From Cristatella mucedo (Eukaryota > Bryozoa > Phylactolaemata > Cristatellidae), in contig WPIO01000010.1 of assembly GCA_009760855.2 (NCBI GenBank), positions 574,501 through 638,500 on the forward strand: 64,000 bases of DNA, in the 5' to 3' direction. Made by a program: the position numbers and the translations under genes. Each line of letters begins with the position of its first letter. Positions within the stretch are counted from its first letter, which is position 1. Below, piece by piece: positions 10,889-23,190 of the stretch. The notes under the pieces were generated by a model, which was not told the DNA's origin, searched no databases, and worked only from the letters and a program-made list of their open reading frames with translations.

Positions 10889-11282
10889 TGCGTGCAGTGC
10901 AGAAGACATTGAATACCTGTGGCATTTAATTAATCCGAAGACATTAATATTATGTGAGTCATTGTCATGTAATTTTGTAAGTTTTAGAAGTTTCTGTCTT
11001 CATGTTATTAAAATAAAAATCCAAAAGTAAAAGATTGGCCATAATATCTATCGAATTATTTTCCAGGACACATGATTAAATTTGTATTATTTATTATTTT
11101 TAATTATAATTATGCTAAAAATACTATTGTATTGCGGTTTATTTATTAAGTATAATAGTAATAGTCATAATAAATTACGATCTTATTTTCTGATGCGGTC
11201 AACTACGCCAATTTACATGTGGCCCCGGACCTTTTAAATTTTTAAAATGTGGCAACCAACGCAAAAAGGTTGGACACCCCTG

Positions 11283-11290
11283 ACTTAAGC
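11283..11290 (+). repeat. hAT target-site duplication, right
   Basis: ACTTAAGC, directly after the terminal CCCCTG. It matches the single copy in the opposite arm and, with one mismatch, the left duplicate. Confidence 0.85.
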
Positions 11291-12580
11291 ACTAGCAATT
11301 CTAGCATCATGCCTCCGGATGGCCTACTTGCAGCAGCGAGACGAACACTTGAAATGCACAACGCTCGAGGGCATTTGCAGGCAAGTAACGATTGTTGCGA
11401 TAACAGGACCAGAAAGGTTTGGTAATGTTGTTTTACTTGCTTAGCAACTAGCACGCCTTACCTAGCTAAACTATTCAGATCAACTTCATCTTTTGAATGG
11501 GTTTCAGGAAGTGCATATCATGAACAATCTCAAATAAGTAGTCTATATTTCGCACTGAGAACAAGGAAAAAATAAGCACGATGTGATATATAAACTTTGC
11601 CAAAGCTCGTGGAAGCCCCTGCTGAAACCACACGTGAATGAAGAATAATTGATAACTACATGGATAAACTACACGAAAAATGAATAACGTTTCATTAGTA
11701 AAAAATTATATTACATTACAAAATATGATATACTGTCCGTGAAGAACGTATTCTATTTAATAGATTGCTCGTGGATTCCACATGGCAGTGAAAGACATAT
11801 CTACTTGCTCATACTTGGAGGGGTTGTGCATTTTGCCTGCTCTCCCCTCTGCCTCTGCCAGTTAGTCATAGCTATGCTGCCTCGATGCTTAGGTGTATAT
11901 CCATTGAATAAGTGCAAAGTAAAGTAAAATAAATTCAGGCAAATTCCAAAGCGTCTGTGCAGATGTAGGATCTTTCCTCTCCGTCACTCTGCTTTCAACA
12001 TGCAACGAAGAATTATTATCTTGGTCATTGTTACGCAACTCATTCCTCAAACCACTCTCTGATTTACGTTATCGCAGGCCATCCGCATAAGTATCTTGTT
12101 AATTCGTTGTTTGGGTTTCAACATGTTGCAGTTTTGCCTTACTATGAGTACTTCAACTTGTTTTTTTGCAGACACAATCGGCCACTGGCTCACGTGGATC
12201 AAGCTTCAATTGAGAGTTATTTTATTTTATTCTTTCGTTATAGCCGTTTTTGAGATTTTTATTTAATTGCTCACTGACCTCGAGAGCTCAAGTGTAAATT
12301 CTTCAGATGCAAAAAACGGTTAATAAACTTCATTGAATGAGTTTTGCGAAGCATTTCTTGGATGTTTGATGCTTATGCTAAATATGCAAAATATGGAGAT
12401 ACATTTTTCATCCTCACTCATGTCTGGACTATTCGCACATTTAAGCCTGCTTTCTTGGTCACTGAAATAGCTGATTGATAATACCTTACATGTTTACCTG
12501 CCGTAGATGCAATCTCTGATAAAACGGCAAGTGAACCACTCTTACTAAGCTACCTGAGGTTTATGATGGCAAAGTAATGT

Positions 12581-13769
12581 CGCATCCAAAATAGGATAGC
12601 AACGATCGAGGCACTTCGTAAAAGTAGGCAGGTATTACGAACTGTCTCTTGGAAGAGAATCCTTCGCTTGTGTTTGTTCAGCTTTAAGAGTGATTGCATC
12701 CTTGGGAGAAAGCTAGCCATAGAGTTAAACGAAGGAGCTGTCGTGGCCGAGCGAATGTGTACCATTGTTCGGCTGGCTTGCTACTTCACGACAACCTTTT
12801 TCCTCTCAGCAATTTTAATGATTAATGCTGGTGAAACATTCGGAAAATTCTAGTGGCCTCCTGTTTTTAGCATACAATTAAATGAAAGTTTTTCCAACAT
12901 TGGTAAGGAGTAGTGGAGATTTTACTTTTTTAACCTAAGACTTAAATTACTTGTTATGAGTCAGCATGCAAATTGTTCTAATCCAGTGAGTAAGGTGCAT
13001 TCAGGCCTGTATAGTTTTAATGCCAGTTCTGAGAACAGACTTCTGCAGAAGAGCATGTAAGATATACTTGCAGCTAATCGTCAAGCATAATCATCTTATC
13101 TTTGCACTTGTTCCAAAGGATTAACAAGTAAAGCCTTGTTAAGTTAATTTTTCATAGTTAGTACGGTATATTAGTGATTCGCATGGAGCTGCAACATTTG
13201 GCTGTCGAGTTCCCTGCAAGCTTGAAAAGCGCCAACTTAGTTCCTTTCAAAAACTATGCTGTTGTTCGTTATGAGAGTAGTGTAAAGATTCTCCAACAAA
13301 TCATTCACATCGAGCTAGTGCTTCGGTGCTTAAAAGCGACACTGTGTCAGTGAAACACAATGGCAGATTGGAAATGGCAAAATATATTCAAGAAGTGGCA
13401 GCAAAAGGCAGCCTACTCGCTCTCTCGGTGACAAACAGGCATGCAGAAATGCCTGAGCAACACCTGCACCTAGCCACCGAGCTACACCACCGCCTCGGAC
13501 ACCAGCACTATTGGTCACTACAATGGCAGGGGAGAGAATATGTTTTCATTTCAAGCTAATGAAAAGGAAGTTTACTGAGCTAGAATTTTAAATTTTCGGG
13601 GAAGGGTTGCCCAAGGTTTTTCACAGTAGAGCTTAGCTTGTGGCAAGAGTTTAGTTCGTGAAGTTGAAGCACTTATCCATGCATAATTAGAAAAAGAAAT
13701 AATTCTCATCAAGGAATCATGTTTTCCCCTGCTGTTAAAAATCATGTAGGATATCTAGGACTTGCTTAG
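12581..13769. other. Spacer of inverted repeat, no recognised gene
   Basis: This is the left half of the loop between the inverted arms. Short frames exist on both strands (for example 12,668-12,853 and 13,326-13,559), but none has family features or splice signals that convinced me. Confidence 0.5.
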
Positions 13770-14468
13770 ATAAGGATACCACGTCCAAGTTGGTCCATGC
13801 ATTCGTGACATCCCATCTCGACTTCTGCAACTCACTGCTTACTGGCCTACCAGCATGTGCGATCAAGCGATTGCAGCTGGTGCAAAACTCTGCAGCTAGG
13901 CTTGTCTGTCGTGAGCGTCGCAGTTGCCACATCACACCATTTCTCGCCGACCTGCACTGGCTACCAGTCAAGCAACGGATCGATTTCAAGGTTTCGTCGC
14001 TCACTTTTAGGTCACTTCATTCTTTGGCTCCAGCCTATCTCTCAGATATACTCCCCATCAGGCCAAGCATCGTACCACCCGCTTTTTGGAATGCAACAGT
14101 CTACAAATACCTCGTACAAACCTTAAATCCTTTGGAGACCGTGCATTTAGTTCGTATGCTCCCAAAGCCTGGAACTCCCTCCCGACCTGCGTCAGAACAT
14201 TCCCTGACCTGACCACATTTAAAAGGAACTTAAAAACACACCTATTTAGGACAGCATTTATTGGGTCTCTGTGATTCGTCCTTGATGTGCTTATGCGTGC
14301 TGACCCTGTGCATGTCACCGCTAACCATGTTATTCATTTTGTTTGTTTATCAAGCATGATATTACCCACCATTCAATTGCACTTTTCTTTGCAGCAAATG
14401 TAAAGCACCTAGAGAGAGATTGAGTTCTCTGAAGGCGCTTTATCAAGTGCATTATTATTATTATTATG
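13770..14468 (+). mobile_element. LINE-A, 5'-truncated C-terminus and 3' UTR
   Basis: Starts inside the reverse-transcriptase ORF at the [22 protein letters not shown] segment and runs through HWLPVKQRIDFKV. It shifts frame near 14,060-14,090, then continues SFGDRAFSSYAPKAWNSLP to a stop at 14,274. The UTR, the conserved tail ('agcacctagagagagattg...gcgctttatcaagtgcatta') and (ATT)n follow, ending at about 14,468. It lies in the loop of the inverted repeat. Confidence 0.88.
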
Positions 14469-14469
14469 T

Positions 14470-15091
14470 TAGTGCAAAATGCATCATTGAATCAGGTGGA
14501 CCCAACTCCTAAACTTATAAGACCACTTAGCAACGCCAAATTAAAGCGGGATCCGAAATCACACGGGAGGCTTCTACTATTAGTTTCATAAGCGTGTTTC
14601 AAGTTTTAGGTAGCGCTTCGGGTAGCCATGCTGAGGGAAAATTAGACATGCCTGAGTGATGAAAAATATTTCGAAGAATTTCGATAACAATTTTGCTACT
14701 ACACATTTAGTACTTTTCTTATCAAGCTATCGTCAAAAGAGTCTAGGGAACTACTGTTCTATGGGAGACTTTTGTGAACGTTTTACTATTTGAGTCGACA
14801 GTTTAACCTTGGAAAAATGGAGACTTTCCATTCATACCCTGAGGCTGTATCATTCCGTGGCTATGGAGAAATTTGCTTGGTGCAAATCAATGTGCACTTG
14901 ACAACTCCGGAAGTACTGCTGGTAGCCGCTTGCACGGTTTCTGCTTCCATGCGGCCTTGATCATATATTATTGCCCAGTTGGTTCCTTGCTGCTATAATT
15001 CAGGAACTACGAATAGTGAATATTAAGTCATAATCTGGTTGACTCAACAGGCCACCACGGTGGTTTGCTCGCCGTGTTATCGTTACTTGCC
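14470..15091. other. Spacer of inverted repeat, right part
   Basis: I see no gene, repeat end or RNA signal here. Near 15,090-15,120 a short local duplication of 'tgccatcagaaac' lies at the inner edge of the right arm. Confidence 0.4.
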
Positions 15092-16500
15092 ATCAGAAAC
15101 ATTACTATGCCATCAGAAACTTCAGTTAGCTTAGTAAGAGTAGTTCACTTGCCGTTTTATCAGAGATTGCATCTACGGCAGGTAAACATGTAAGGTATTA
15201 TCAATCAGCTATTTCAGTGACCAAGAAAGCAGGCTTAAATGTGCGAATAGTCCAGACATGAGTGAGGATGAAAAATGTATCTCCATATTTTGCCATTTTA
15301 GCGTAAGCATCACACATCCAAGAAATGCTTCGCAAAACTCATTCAATGAAGTTTATTAACCTTTTTGGCAACCGAAGAATTTACACTTGAGCTCTCGAGG
15401 TCAGTGAGCAATTAAATAAAAATCTCAAAAACGGCTATAACGAAAGAAAAAATCAAATAACTCTCAATTGAAGCTTGATCCACGTGAGCCAGTGGCCGAT
15501 TGTGTCTGCAAAAAATAAGTTGAAGTATTCATGGTAAGGCAAAACTGCAACATGTTGAAACCCAAACAACGAATTAGGGCAATGCTTATGCAGATGGCCT
15601 GCGATTACGTAAATCAAAGTGTGCTATGAAGATACAATTGAACAAAAATGACCAAGAATATAAATTCTTTGTTGCATGTTGAAAGCAGAGTGAAAGATCC
15701 TACATCTGCACAGACGCTTTGGAATTTGCCTGAATTTATTTTACTTTACTTTGCACTTATTCAATGGATATACACCTAAGCATCGAGGCAGCATAGCTAT
15801 GACTAACTGGCAGAGGCAGAGGGGAGAGCAGGCAAAATGCACAACCCCTCCAAGTATGAGCAAGTAGATATGTCTTTCACTGCCATGTGGAATCCACGAG
15901 CAATCTATTAAATAGAATACGTTCTTCACGGACAGTATATCATATTTTGTAATGTAATATAATTTTTTACTAATGAAACGTTATTCATTTTTCGTGTAGT
16001 TTATCCATGTAGTTATCAATTATTCTTCATTCACGTGTGGTTTCAGCAGGGGCTTCCACGAGCTTTGGCAAAGTTTATATATCACATCGTGCTTATTTTT
16101 TCCTTGTTCTCAGTGCGAAATATAGACTACTTATTTGAGATTGTTCATGATATGCACTTCCTGAAACCCATTCAAAAGATGAAGTTGATCTGAATAGTTT
16201 AGCTAGGTAAGGCGTGCTAGTTGCTAAGCAAGTAAAACAACATTACCAAACCTTTCTGGTCCTGTTATCGCAACAATCGTTACTTGCCTGCAAATGCCCT
16301 CGAGCGTTGTGCATTTCAAGTGTTCGTCTCGCTGCTGCAAGTAGGCCATCCGGAGGCATGATGCTATAATTGCTAGTGCTTAAGTATTCAGACGCAGGCA
16401 AGCTTCCTGTTGCTGGTGCTCCACCAAACGGATTTAAGTACTTGGGTCTAAGCAAGCGCCTTGTTTGACCCGTGGTAGATGGTTCGGTAGTCATAGCACC
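15092..16500 (-). repeat. Right arm of large inverted repeat (contains Sec16 C-terminal exon)
   Basis: Reverse complement of 8,446-8,567 plus 11,283-12,580. This arm is continuous, so it gives the pre-insertion sequence of the hAT site (CTGAATACTTAAGCAC at about 16,375-16,390). It holds the Sec16 C-terminal exon on the same strand as the rest of the gene, so it is likely the ancestral arm. Confidence 0.85.
15741..15904 (-). CDS. Possible terminal Sec16 exon
   Basis: Downstream of the Sec16 C-terminal exon, an acceptor (ATTTAATAG|ATTG) opens a frame compatible with the phase-1 donor at 16,284. It encodes about 53 residues (CSWIPHGSERHIYLLILGG to NKCKVK), a stop, and an AATAAA signal within 15 bases. 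The sequence is hydrophobic and does not resemble the usual Sec16 C-terminus. The open frame is identical in both inverted-repeat arms, but this may only reflect recent duplication. It could equally be intron or 3' UTR. Confidence 0.25.
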
Positions 16501-16610
16501 TGCAAAAGGTTTGGCCATCTGCAGGGTGCTACTCCATTGATTGTGCATCGGAGGTGGAAGACAGACTCCTTTCTCTTCTAAAGTTGCTTCAAGTGTATTA
16601 ATCCATTGGC
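16284..16610 (-). CDS. SEC16: Sec16 C-terminal conserved-domain exon
   Basis: Acceptor TTCTGGTTGTAG opens GC|CAATGGATTAAT, read QWINTLEATLEEKGVCLPPPM, which lines up with the QWVNLNEPEEEKKAPPPPP segment of animal Sec16. It continues to RRLLRPKYLNPFGGAP, matching the RAAGTRARYVDVLNPSG region. The exon ends at GCAA|GTAACG (phase 1). This domain binds the COPII coat in known Sec16 proteins. The usual WFxW...YLPDDKNxxxxWD block that precedes it was not found, so at least one exon between 24.5 and 16.6 kb is probably missing from my model. A near-perfect inverted copy is split by the hAT element on the left. Confidence 0.75.
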
Positions 16611-16824
16611 CTACAACCAGAAAAGTGCAGAAACACTAGAATTACACATTTAGCTAAGAAACGTCTCTTCCTCTGTGCAAGCACACTCAAAAAACAATAT
16701 GCATGCACCGCGAAATTATTATGAGATACACTCCTTAGCGATTGTGCCTCGGCTATTCCAGCGACTGCAATAATGTATTTATTTATTAAAATTGGAAGAT
16801 AAGGCACAATTGTCTTAATTAAAT

Positions 16825-16975
16825 AAATTATTATGATTCATTTGTATAGCACTCTAAGAGAATGTAATCTCTATTCAGGCGCTTCACATATGCCTCAGGG
16901 CTCAAGCCCACGACCTAGGTCAGACCTTGCTTGGTCATACTTGAGCAATTTAACCACTTTGTCAAACCAGTGCTG
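16825..16975 (-). mobile_element. SINE-1 (tRNA-derived), worn copy
   Basis: On the minus strand: degenerate A-box region, 'gtcgtgggcttgagccctgag' B-box region, 'gcgcctgaatagagatt', a tail resembling LINE-A, then 'aattatt'. Lies between the Sec16 exon and segmental duplication copy B. Confidence 0.75.
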
Positions 16976-18596
16976 CCTTAGATCAGTAGCAGAGCTTTAG
17001 CCATTAATAATGCTCTAATCGCGAGACATTTTCTATTTAATTTCCTTCTAAGGTGAATTCGCCCAAGTTTTTATTTAATCACATATTTCTAATGGAATCC
17101 ACCAATTATAAAATACTCCCCGGCCTTATGCAGGCACGTATATTTTACAAGTTTAGGTGTCCTGACTCTTTGGCTTTCTCCAGTGCTATTCTCAAAGATC
17201 TTTACTACTCATAAGTTAAAAGATTACAGGTTGAATAGCCATACATAGTCACTTGGCTATGTGCTGTGGCTGCTTATAATGATTCATACTTGTGCATTAA
17301 GCTGATACTTAAGAGCTCTTTTTAAAGCAACCCACGGCTGGCTAGAATTCCTGCTGCGGCATGGTCAGCAATTATGTCAATGAAATCATAAGATCAGCTG
17401 ACCTTAACTTTTACCTTCTACAGCTGCAGTAGTTTGGCAATAATACATGCATCAGACATTCACTTGTCAGCAGTATTCAAAAAATTATACCTTTAGCGTC
17501 ATCCCATAAAATAGTTTTATTTTGATCGTCTGGAAGCTTCATGTTTACTGCCCGTGACTTTGGTCTGGAAAACAATCTGAAGAATCCAGAGAGCCTCTTC
17601 CAAAAGCCTCTTGCTGACTTTTCTGTTTTCTACAGAATAACGAAAGCAGAAGTTACGGCTGCATCAATGAGGCCGCCTACTGGCCACTCCTAGCCTCAAA
17701 TGTGCACTGAATTACACTTGGCTAACGTTAGGAACTATTCTTGGAGGTTGCACGTGCCACCGACGATATCAAGCATAAGCTCTAACCTAAAACGATTGGG
17801 CTATTGTTATCACAGCTGCCTGACATTAGCTAAAGCACGGAGAATCGGCCACTGTACTTTGTACTAAAAGCATTTGCCTAGGCGTAGAGGTTCGGGCTAG
17901 CGCACAGTATTACTTTAGGTGTCCTTGGTTATTCTAGCACAGACCATGTTGCTATGATGATACTAGTGTATAGCTTCAAATCGCCTTTGTCGAACGCAAA
18001 ATGCACCTACCAGTTTGGTCCTGCTCAACCAGTCCACATTGAGTTCCAGTGTGCACAGAATGAGCATTAAGGGCAGCATGGATTACTGGGTGGTAACGGG
18101 TGGGTTGAGGCTTAAAGAACTAACGTTCGATAGTGGAAATTAGCACTTTTGAGCTAGTGACCTGTGATTTGACTGCTGCTCCATAAATTGGTATACAGGC
18201 TTATCTTAAATGAATCAATGTCACATTCAATAATCCTCATAAAGCAAGCGTTGTACACTAAGTCCAGATTGTGATCTGTTTTTCCTGTCTCAGTTTAGTA
18301 TTTTTGGATTTATTTCAGTTTGCCTTTGAACAAAAGGCTTCTGGGCTCGATCGAGCGTCCGTTTAGCTCTAGAAACCGTAGAGACGTCTGAAGACGAAAG
18401 CATTGTATCCAACTATGGCTCCTCAACCACAAGTTTCAACGTGACGGAAAATGAAAAAGGAAAACTACTGAAATCTGCCTAGTAGCTGCTGGAATGAGTG
18501 TTTGCAACAACGCCAATCAGTAATAGATCTTCATATTTGAAATAACAGAGCTGAATTGGCAAGACGTTCGGCACAAACTTAATAGTTTTAGCAAAC

Positions 18597-20172
18597 ACAG
18601 AATAATAATAATAATAATAATAATATTGCACTTGATAAAGCGCCCTCAGAGAACTTAATCTCTTTCTAGGCGCTTTACATTTGCTGCAAAGTGATACGCA
18701 ATAGAATAGTAAGTAAAATCATGCTTGAAAAACAAACAAAATGAATAACATGGTTAGGGGTTACATGCACTGGGTCAGCATGCAAATGTGGTTAGTGGCA
18801 GCATGAACAGTGTCAGCACGCATAAGCACATCGAGGACGAATCACAAGGACCCACTAAATGCTGTCCTAAATAGGTATGTTTTTAAGTTTCTTTTAAATG
18901 TGGTCAGGTCAGGGGATGTTCTGATGCAGGTCGGGAGGGAGTTCCAGGCTGTGGGAGCATACGAGCTAAATGCACGGTCTCCAAAGGATTTAAGGTTTGT
19001 ACGAGGTATTTCTAGACTGTTGGATTCCGAAAAGCGAGCGGTACGATGCTTTGCCTGATGGGGTAGTATCTCTGAAAGATAGGCTGGGCCATAGAATGAA
19101 GAGACCTAAAAGTGAGCGACAAAACCTTGAAGTCAATCCGTTGCTTGACTGGTAACCAGTGCAGGTCGGCGAGAAGTGGAGTAATGTGGCAACTGCGACG
19201 CTCACGGCAGACAAGCCTAGCTGCAGAGTTTTGCACCAGCTGCAATCGCCTGATCGCACATGCTGGTAGGCCAGTAAGCAGTGAGTTGCAGAAGTCGAGA
19301 CGAGATGTCACGAATGCATGGACCAACTTGGACGTGGTATCCTTATCTAAACAAGCCCTAATTTTAGCAATGTTATGAAGCTGAAAATAGGCTGATTTGA
19401 CTGTGGAGCTGATGTGGTCGTCTAACGAGAGGTCGCTTTGGAATATGACACCTAGATTTCGAGCTGATGCAACTGGAGATATGCTGGCAGAGCCAATTTT
19501 GAAAGTCAGCCTTTCCAATTTCTGAATAACACTAGGTTTGCCCATAACTAGTAAGTTAGTTTTATCATCGTTTAGTTTTAGAAAATTTGCTGCCATCCAT
19601 GATCGGATGTCATCAATGCATGTAGCAAGTGAGTTGAGAGAATTTGAGGTGCTCGAAGGCTGGGAGGGATCAAAGCAAAGGTACAACTGAGTGTCATCCG
19701 CATAGAAGTGAAAGCCTAGATTGTGCTTGGCAATCACATCAGCGAGAGGGAGAGTATAGACGGTGAAAAGGACCGGACCTAGCACAGAGCCCTGAGGTAC
19801 TCCATATTTTAGAGGTACTTCAGATGATCTATGTCCATTCACGTCAACACTCTGGAGTCTCCCACTGAGATAGGACCTGAACCACTGCAGAGCAGTGCCA
19901 GTGATGCCCAGGCGAGATGAGAGGCGCTCTAGAAGTACTTTGTGATCGATGGTATCAAAAGCTGCCGAAAGATCGAGCAAAACAAGAAGAGACACTCTAC
20001 CCATGTCTGCATTCCTAAGTAGGTCGTTGTATACCCGAAGCAATGCTGACTCTGTGGAGTGATTAGCTCTAAAGCCAGACTGGAACTTACTAGCAAGGTG
20101 TGAGGTTTCGATATACGAGTTCAGCTGGTCTGCCGCGAAAGGACAGTTTGCTGTAAATGCATCTGTTCTTAG
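18597..20172 (-). mobile_element. LINE-A with reverse-transcriptase domain
   Basis: The longest LINE-A here. The poly(AAT) tail is at 18,600-18,625, then the reverse complement of the 3' UTR. The ORF is open from about 20,172 to 19,012: FQSGFRANHSTESALLRVYNDL, DLSAAFDTIDHKVLLERL (catalytic Asp), LKYGVPQGSVLGPVLF, and FHFYADDTQLYL (YADD active site). Next come the thumb region and the LPVKQRIDFKV C-terminus. A frameshift near 19,075 breaks the last ~60 residues. The endonuclease and 5' end are absent, so it is 5'-truncated. It sits in a Sec16 intron and is absent from copy A, so it arrived after the duplication. Confidence 0.92.
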
Positions 20173-21214
20173 CTGGCTACAGGTTGAGGAATGAACAGCT
20201 TGTCATGTGAAGACCTACATCGTTGACTTACCACCCTGACATATTGAAGCTTAAGAGTGTGGCCCCCTGGAAAGATTCATGGTGAAATGCAACGGCCTCG
20301 GATAATGTGACGGAACCAGGACGGTGGTCCTCACGAAGAAATCCATCTGGGAATACCAGCTACTTTAAAAATACTAGACAAGGAAGCCAGCAGTCTAAGA
20401 AAATGCATCTCTACTTGAACTTAGGGTATGCTGGACATCTATTTAGCTCTTTTGCATGACATAACCTGCTATTTTCAAATTTTTCCATCGACCTTGTCGA
20501 AATGTTAGAAACCTTGCTTTAGTACAGCGAAATGGTACCAGATTAGCTCGTTAAGGAAATTGAACAGACGAATGCATACGTGACCCAACCGTTAAGGTTA
20601 TGACAACAAACATGTATTTTTGAACTTACAACTTGGCTCTTAAGCTGAGAAGGGCCTTCTTTTGTATCGAAAGTCTCAGAGTTCTCATCTTGTTCGTCCT
20701 GTTCCTAATGATCGTAAAAAATAATCAAGTTATGAGAGATGTACTCAGGAATTTTAAATGAACAATATAGCATTGCAGCGATTTGTCCTGGCAAAAGCGC
20801 GAAGAAACTATAAGAATGCAATGACTGGTGAAGTTTGGCGCTTTAATATTGTGCTTAAACAGCAAACCACTACACCAAAGTTAAGAAAGGTTGCTAAGAA
20901 ACTTAAACCGCCATCTCTGCCATTGAAGCTACTGCTGAAGTGACATACAGTGTTGAAACGGAATGACTAACGTAGTTGTACACCTGATAGAATTTATTAC
21001 CCGAAGAAGAAGAAGGTCTCAACGTTTTCTGACAATCAGCAGGCTATACACAGCGATTGCATCAAAAGCAGACATTACAGTACTAGAATGAATGAAAGAA
21101 ACAAATGTCATGCTGTCGCTGCAATAGATCGAGGAGGTCTGGCTCAATTTCTTGTGCAGTAAATTGTGAAGCTGCACTATAATTGGAATCGAATTGCAAT
21201 CGTATTGAGGCAGG

Positions 21215-21468
21215 TCCCGTGATTCATCCTTTATGTACTCATGCCTGTAGACACTGTGCATGCTGCCACCTAACCTTACTTGCATTCTGACCCTGTGCAT
21301 TTTACCTCTAATCATGTTATTATTCTTGTTTATTGACCGTGCAACCACTAACCATTTGATCGTGCTTTCTTTGCAGCAAACATGAAGTGCCTAGAAAGAG
21401 ACTGAGTTCTCTGATGGGGCTATATCAAATTTAGTATTATTATTATTTTTATTATTATTGGTCCCTAT
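21215..21468 (+). mobile_element. LINE-A 3' UTR and tail only
   Basis: Contains 'gattcatcctttatgt', the 'gtgcatgctgccacc' repeats, 'gaagtgcctagaaagagactg' and a (TTA)n tail. No coding sequence is left. Absent from copy A near 2,960. Confidence 0.8.
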
Positions 21469-22744
21469 CCGTTTGTATTTGCATCTGTCTATCTTGGCAT
21501 CGAACTACCAAAATATCTGCTTCAGCCAATAATCCTGTCATTGATCTATATATCTAGAGGCTCCTTCTCATTCAGTAGCAATCCAAAGTGAAAACGGTTG
21601 CCATAACTAAAGATTTGCCGTTGTTTCTTGCAAAATAAGAGATTCAAGTGCCCATACAAGTGCCAACATGGATCGAGAGCTGCATCATTTCTAAACTCAA
21701 ATTAAATGAGCAATTGTGATATTGATATTGGTAAAATTCGATAATAAAGTGAGGCTTGGCAAATAAAAATTTTTTTACAGAGATTTAAACAGCATCCTAG
21801 AGGGAAGTGATCATTCAATTCCGCAACAGTCACTGTCCTGTAGAACTGGGGAAAAATACTCCTTCCTGCTGTTTGTATTTTCGTCGTGATGTGCCACCGA
21901 CAACCAGTAACACTGGGTTAGTTATATTTATCGGGTCATCTCCACGGAACTTGTTTAGTTTCCAATTGTTGAGACATTTAAATACCTGCCCACAAATTAC
22001 TTACCTGTCTGAAATTTTTCTAATAAAGAAATCTTTAAATTAGGTAATGTTAACATTATCTAATTTAAATTAGTGCTGTATTTGTTCTTGCATCCCAGCA
22101 AACGCAGTACATTTAGTCTTAAAAAACCTTATGTCGTGCAAACAACCGACCATCTTAAGTGAACATTTACGCAAAATAAGTCGCTTTGACGAACTGATGA
22201 GAACATGCTATAAATATGAGAAAAGACAGTCCCTGCAATTGCCCCAGCACTTTGTGAGCATAATGCAACTTGAAAGATCTTAGCTGTTTGATGTTTTGAA
22301 AGCAGATATTATTCTGTATTTGCAAACCAAATCGCGGAAATTTGAAGAGTTGTATTTATGCCCTGCAGGAGGTGTGAGCACGATCAGCATCTAAAGCTTG
22401 CTCACCGCCAGTAATCACTTTTGTATTATTAAAATAAGTTCGTGGGTGCACACTTAAATCAGTAAAACCATTTATCTCTTTTTTAATTAACAGTGTCTCT
22501 ACCAGGAATTCAGATACTTTTTTGGCCCAAGTAGTAACATTAACCTGAGTTTTTCCTTAACAGTATTCAGACAATGTCACAGAAATTAGCATTCTGTTGC
22601 TATTTATATGCAAGCGAAGGGTTCATGCCTTCCGTCGCACAATAACAAAGAATTCTCATTTGAAACATTCTTCTTCACTTTTTATTTTTTTACATACACA
22701 GGGAATGTATAAACGGGTAAAATGGTCCAAAAAAGAAAATAGCG

Positions 22745-23190
22745 ATGTAATGTATCTCCGTCAGTAACTCCACAAAGTCATAAGGACCATGTGGGTGTTA
22801 CGCAGGAGAGTTTTGTATAGCGCACTCACAGCCTAAGCGGCTTTCGGTACGCATTCGGTAGCCAACAGACTTCGTCTCACGCAAAAAAGAGAAAGTGGGA
22901 AACATAGCAGAGTTAGGAGAGCAGTTGAGGTAGTGAGTGGCATGGAAGTAGCAGCTCAGGACCGCTGAAAAAGATGTGCCATAGTCGGCAGTTGGAGAGT
23001 AGATGTCGTTGCGTAAGAACTGTGGAAGCGAGTTCCACAGTCTAGGACCTGCAGAGCTAAAGCTTCTGTCGCCAACTGTCTTTAAGCGGAGGAATGGGAC
23101 AGCTAATTTATTGTCCACACAGGACCTGAGGGCGCGAACAGGCTGAAACTGATGCAGCAGTTCAGCTAGGTACGAGTGCATATATGCTAT
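22745..23190 (-). mobile_element. LINE-B 3' end
   Basis: On the minus strand this encodes a LINE C-terminal stretch (FQPVRALRSCVDNKLAVPFLRLKTVGDRSFSSAGPRLWNSLPQFL), then SAVLSCYFHATHYLNC. The 3' end is at 'aatgtatctccgtc'. It is related to LINE-A in layout (FSSAGPRLWNSLP against FSSYAPKAWNSLP) but distinct. Copy A lacks it: the site reads 'atcgatacatatatgct' there, so this is a young insertion. Confidence 0.82.

Larger units (their letters stand above)
8568..11282 (+). mobile_element. hAT (Charlie-like) DNA transposon, decayed
   Basis: Terminal inverted repeats are CAGGGGTGTCCAAC at 8,568 and its complement GTTGGACACCCCTG ending at 11,282. Next to them lie the complementary CCCGCGGGCC / GGCCCCGGACC subterminal motifs. 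An 8-bp target-site duplication flanks it, as expected for the hAT superfamily. Its size, 2,715 bp, fits an autonomous hAT. The internal ORFs encode a zinc-finger N-terminus and a hAT catalytic/dimerisation region, but stops and a frameshift interrupt them. It inserted after the inverted repeat formed, because the right arm is an empty site. Confidence 0.93.
8446..12580 (+). repeat. Left arm of large inverted repeat (contains inverted Sec16 exon copy)
   Basis: Sequence from 'gactaccgaaccatctac' (8,446) to 8,567, resuming at 11,283 and running to about 12,580, is the reverse complement of about 16,500 down to 15,092. The two arms encode an identical 62-residue open frame (11,739-11,927 and 15,741-15,929), and other parts differ by a few per cent by eye. 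Part of the Sec16 C-terminal exon is included (RRLLRPKYLNPFGGAPATGS lies across 8,478-8,540), now on the plus strand and cut by the hAT element. The loop between arms is about 2.5 kb. Confidence 0.85.

Noticed and set aside
15741..15929. The identical 62-residue frame in both inverted-repeat arms as a conserved gene
   Set aside because: Identity is explained by recent duplication. At most it may be a terminal Sec16 exon, kept only at low confidence.
18810..19378. Plus-strand open frames opposite LINE-A copies (also at 35,334-35,930, 56,997-57,263 and 13,735-14,004)
   Set aside because: They are antisense translations of the LINE-A C-terminus and recur at every copy.
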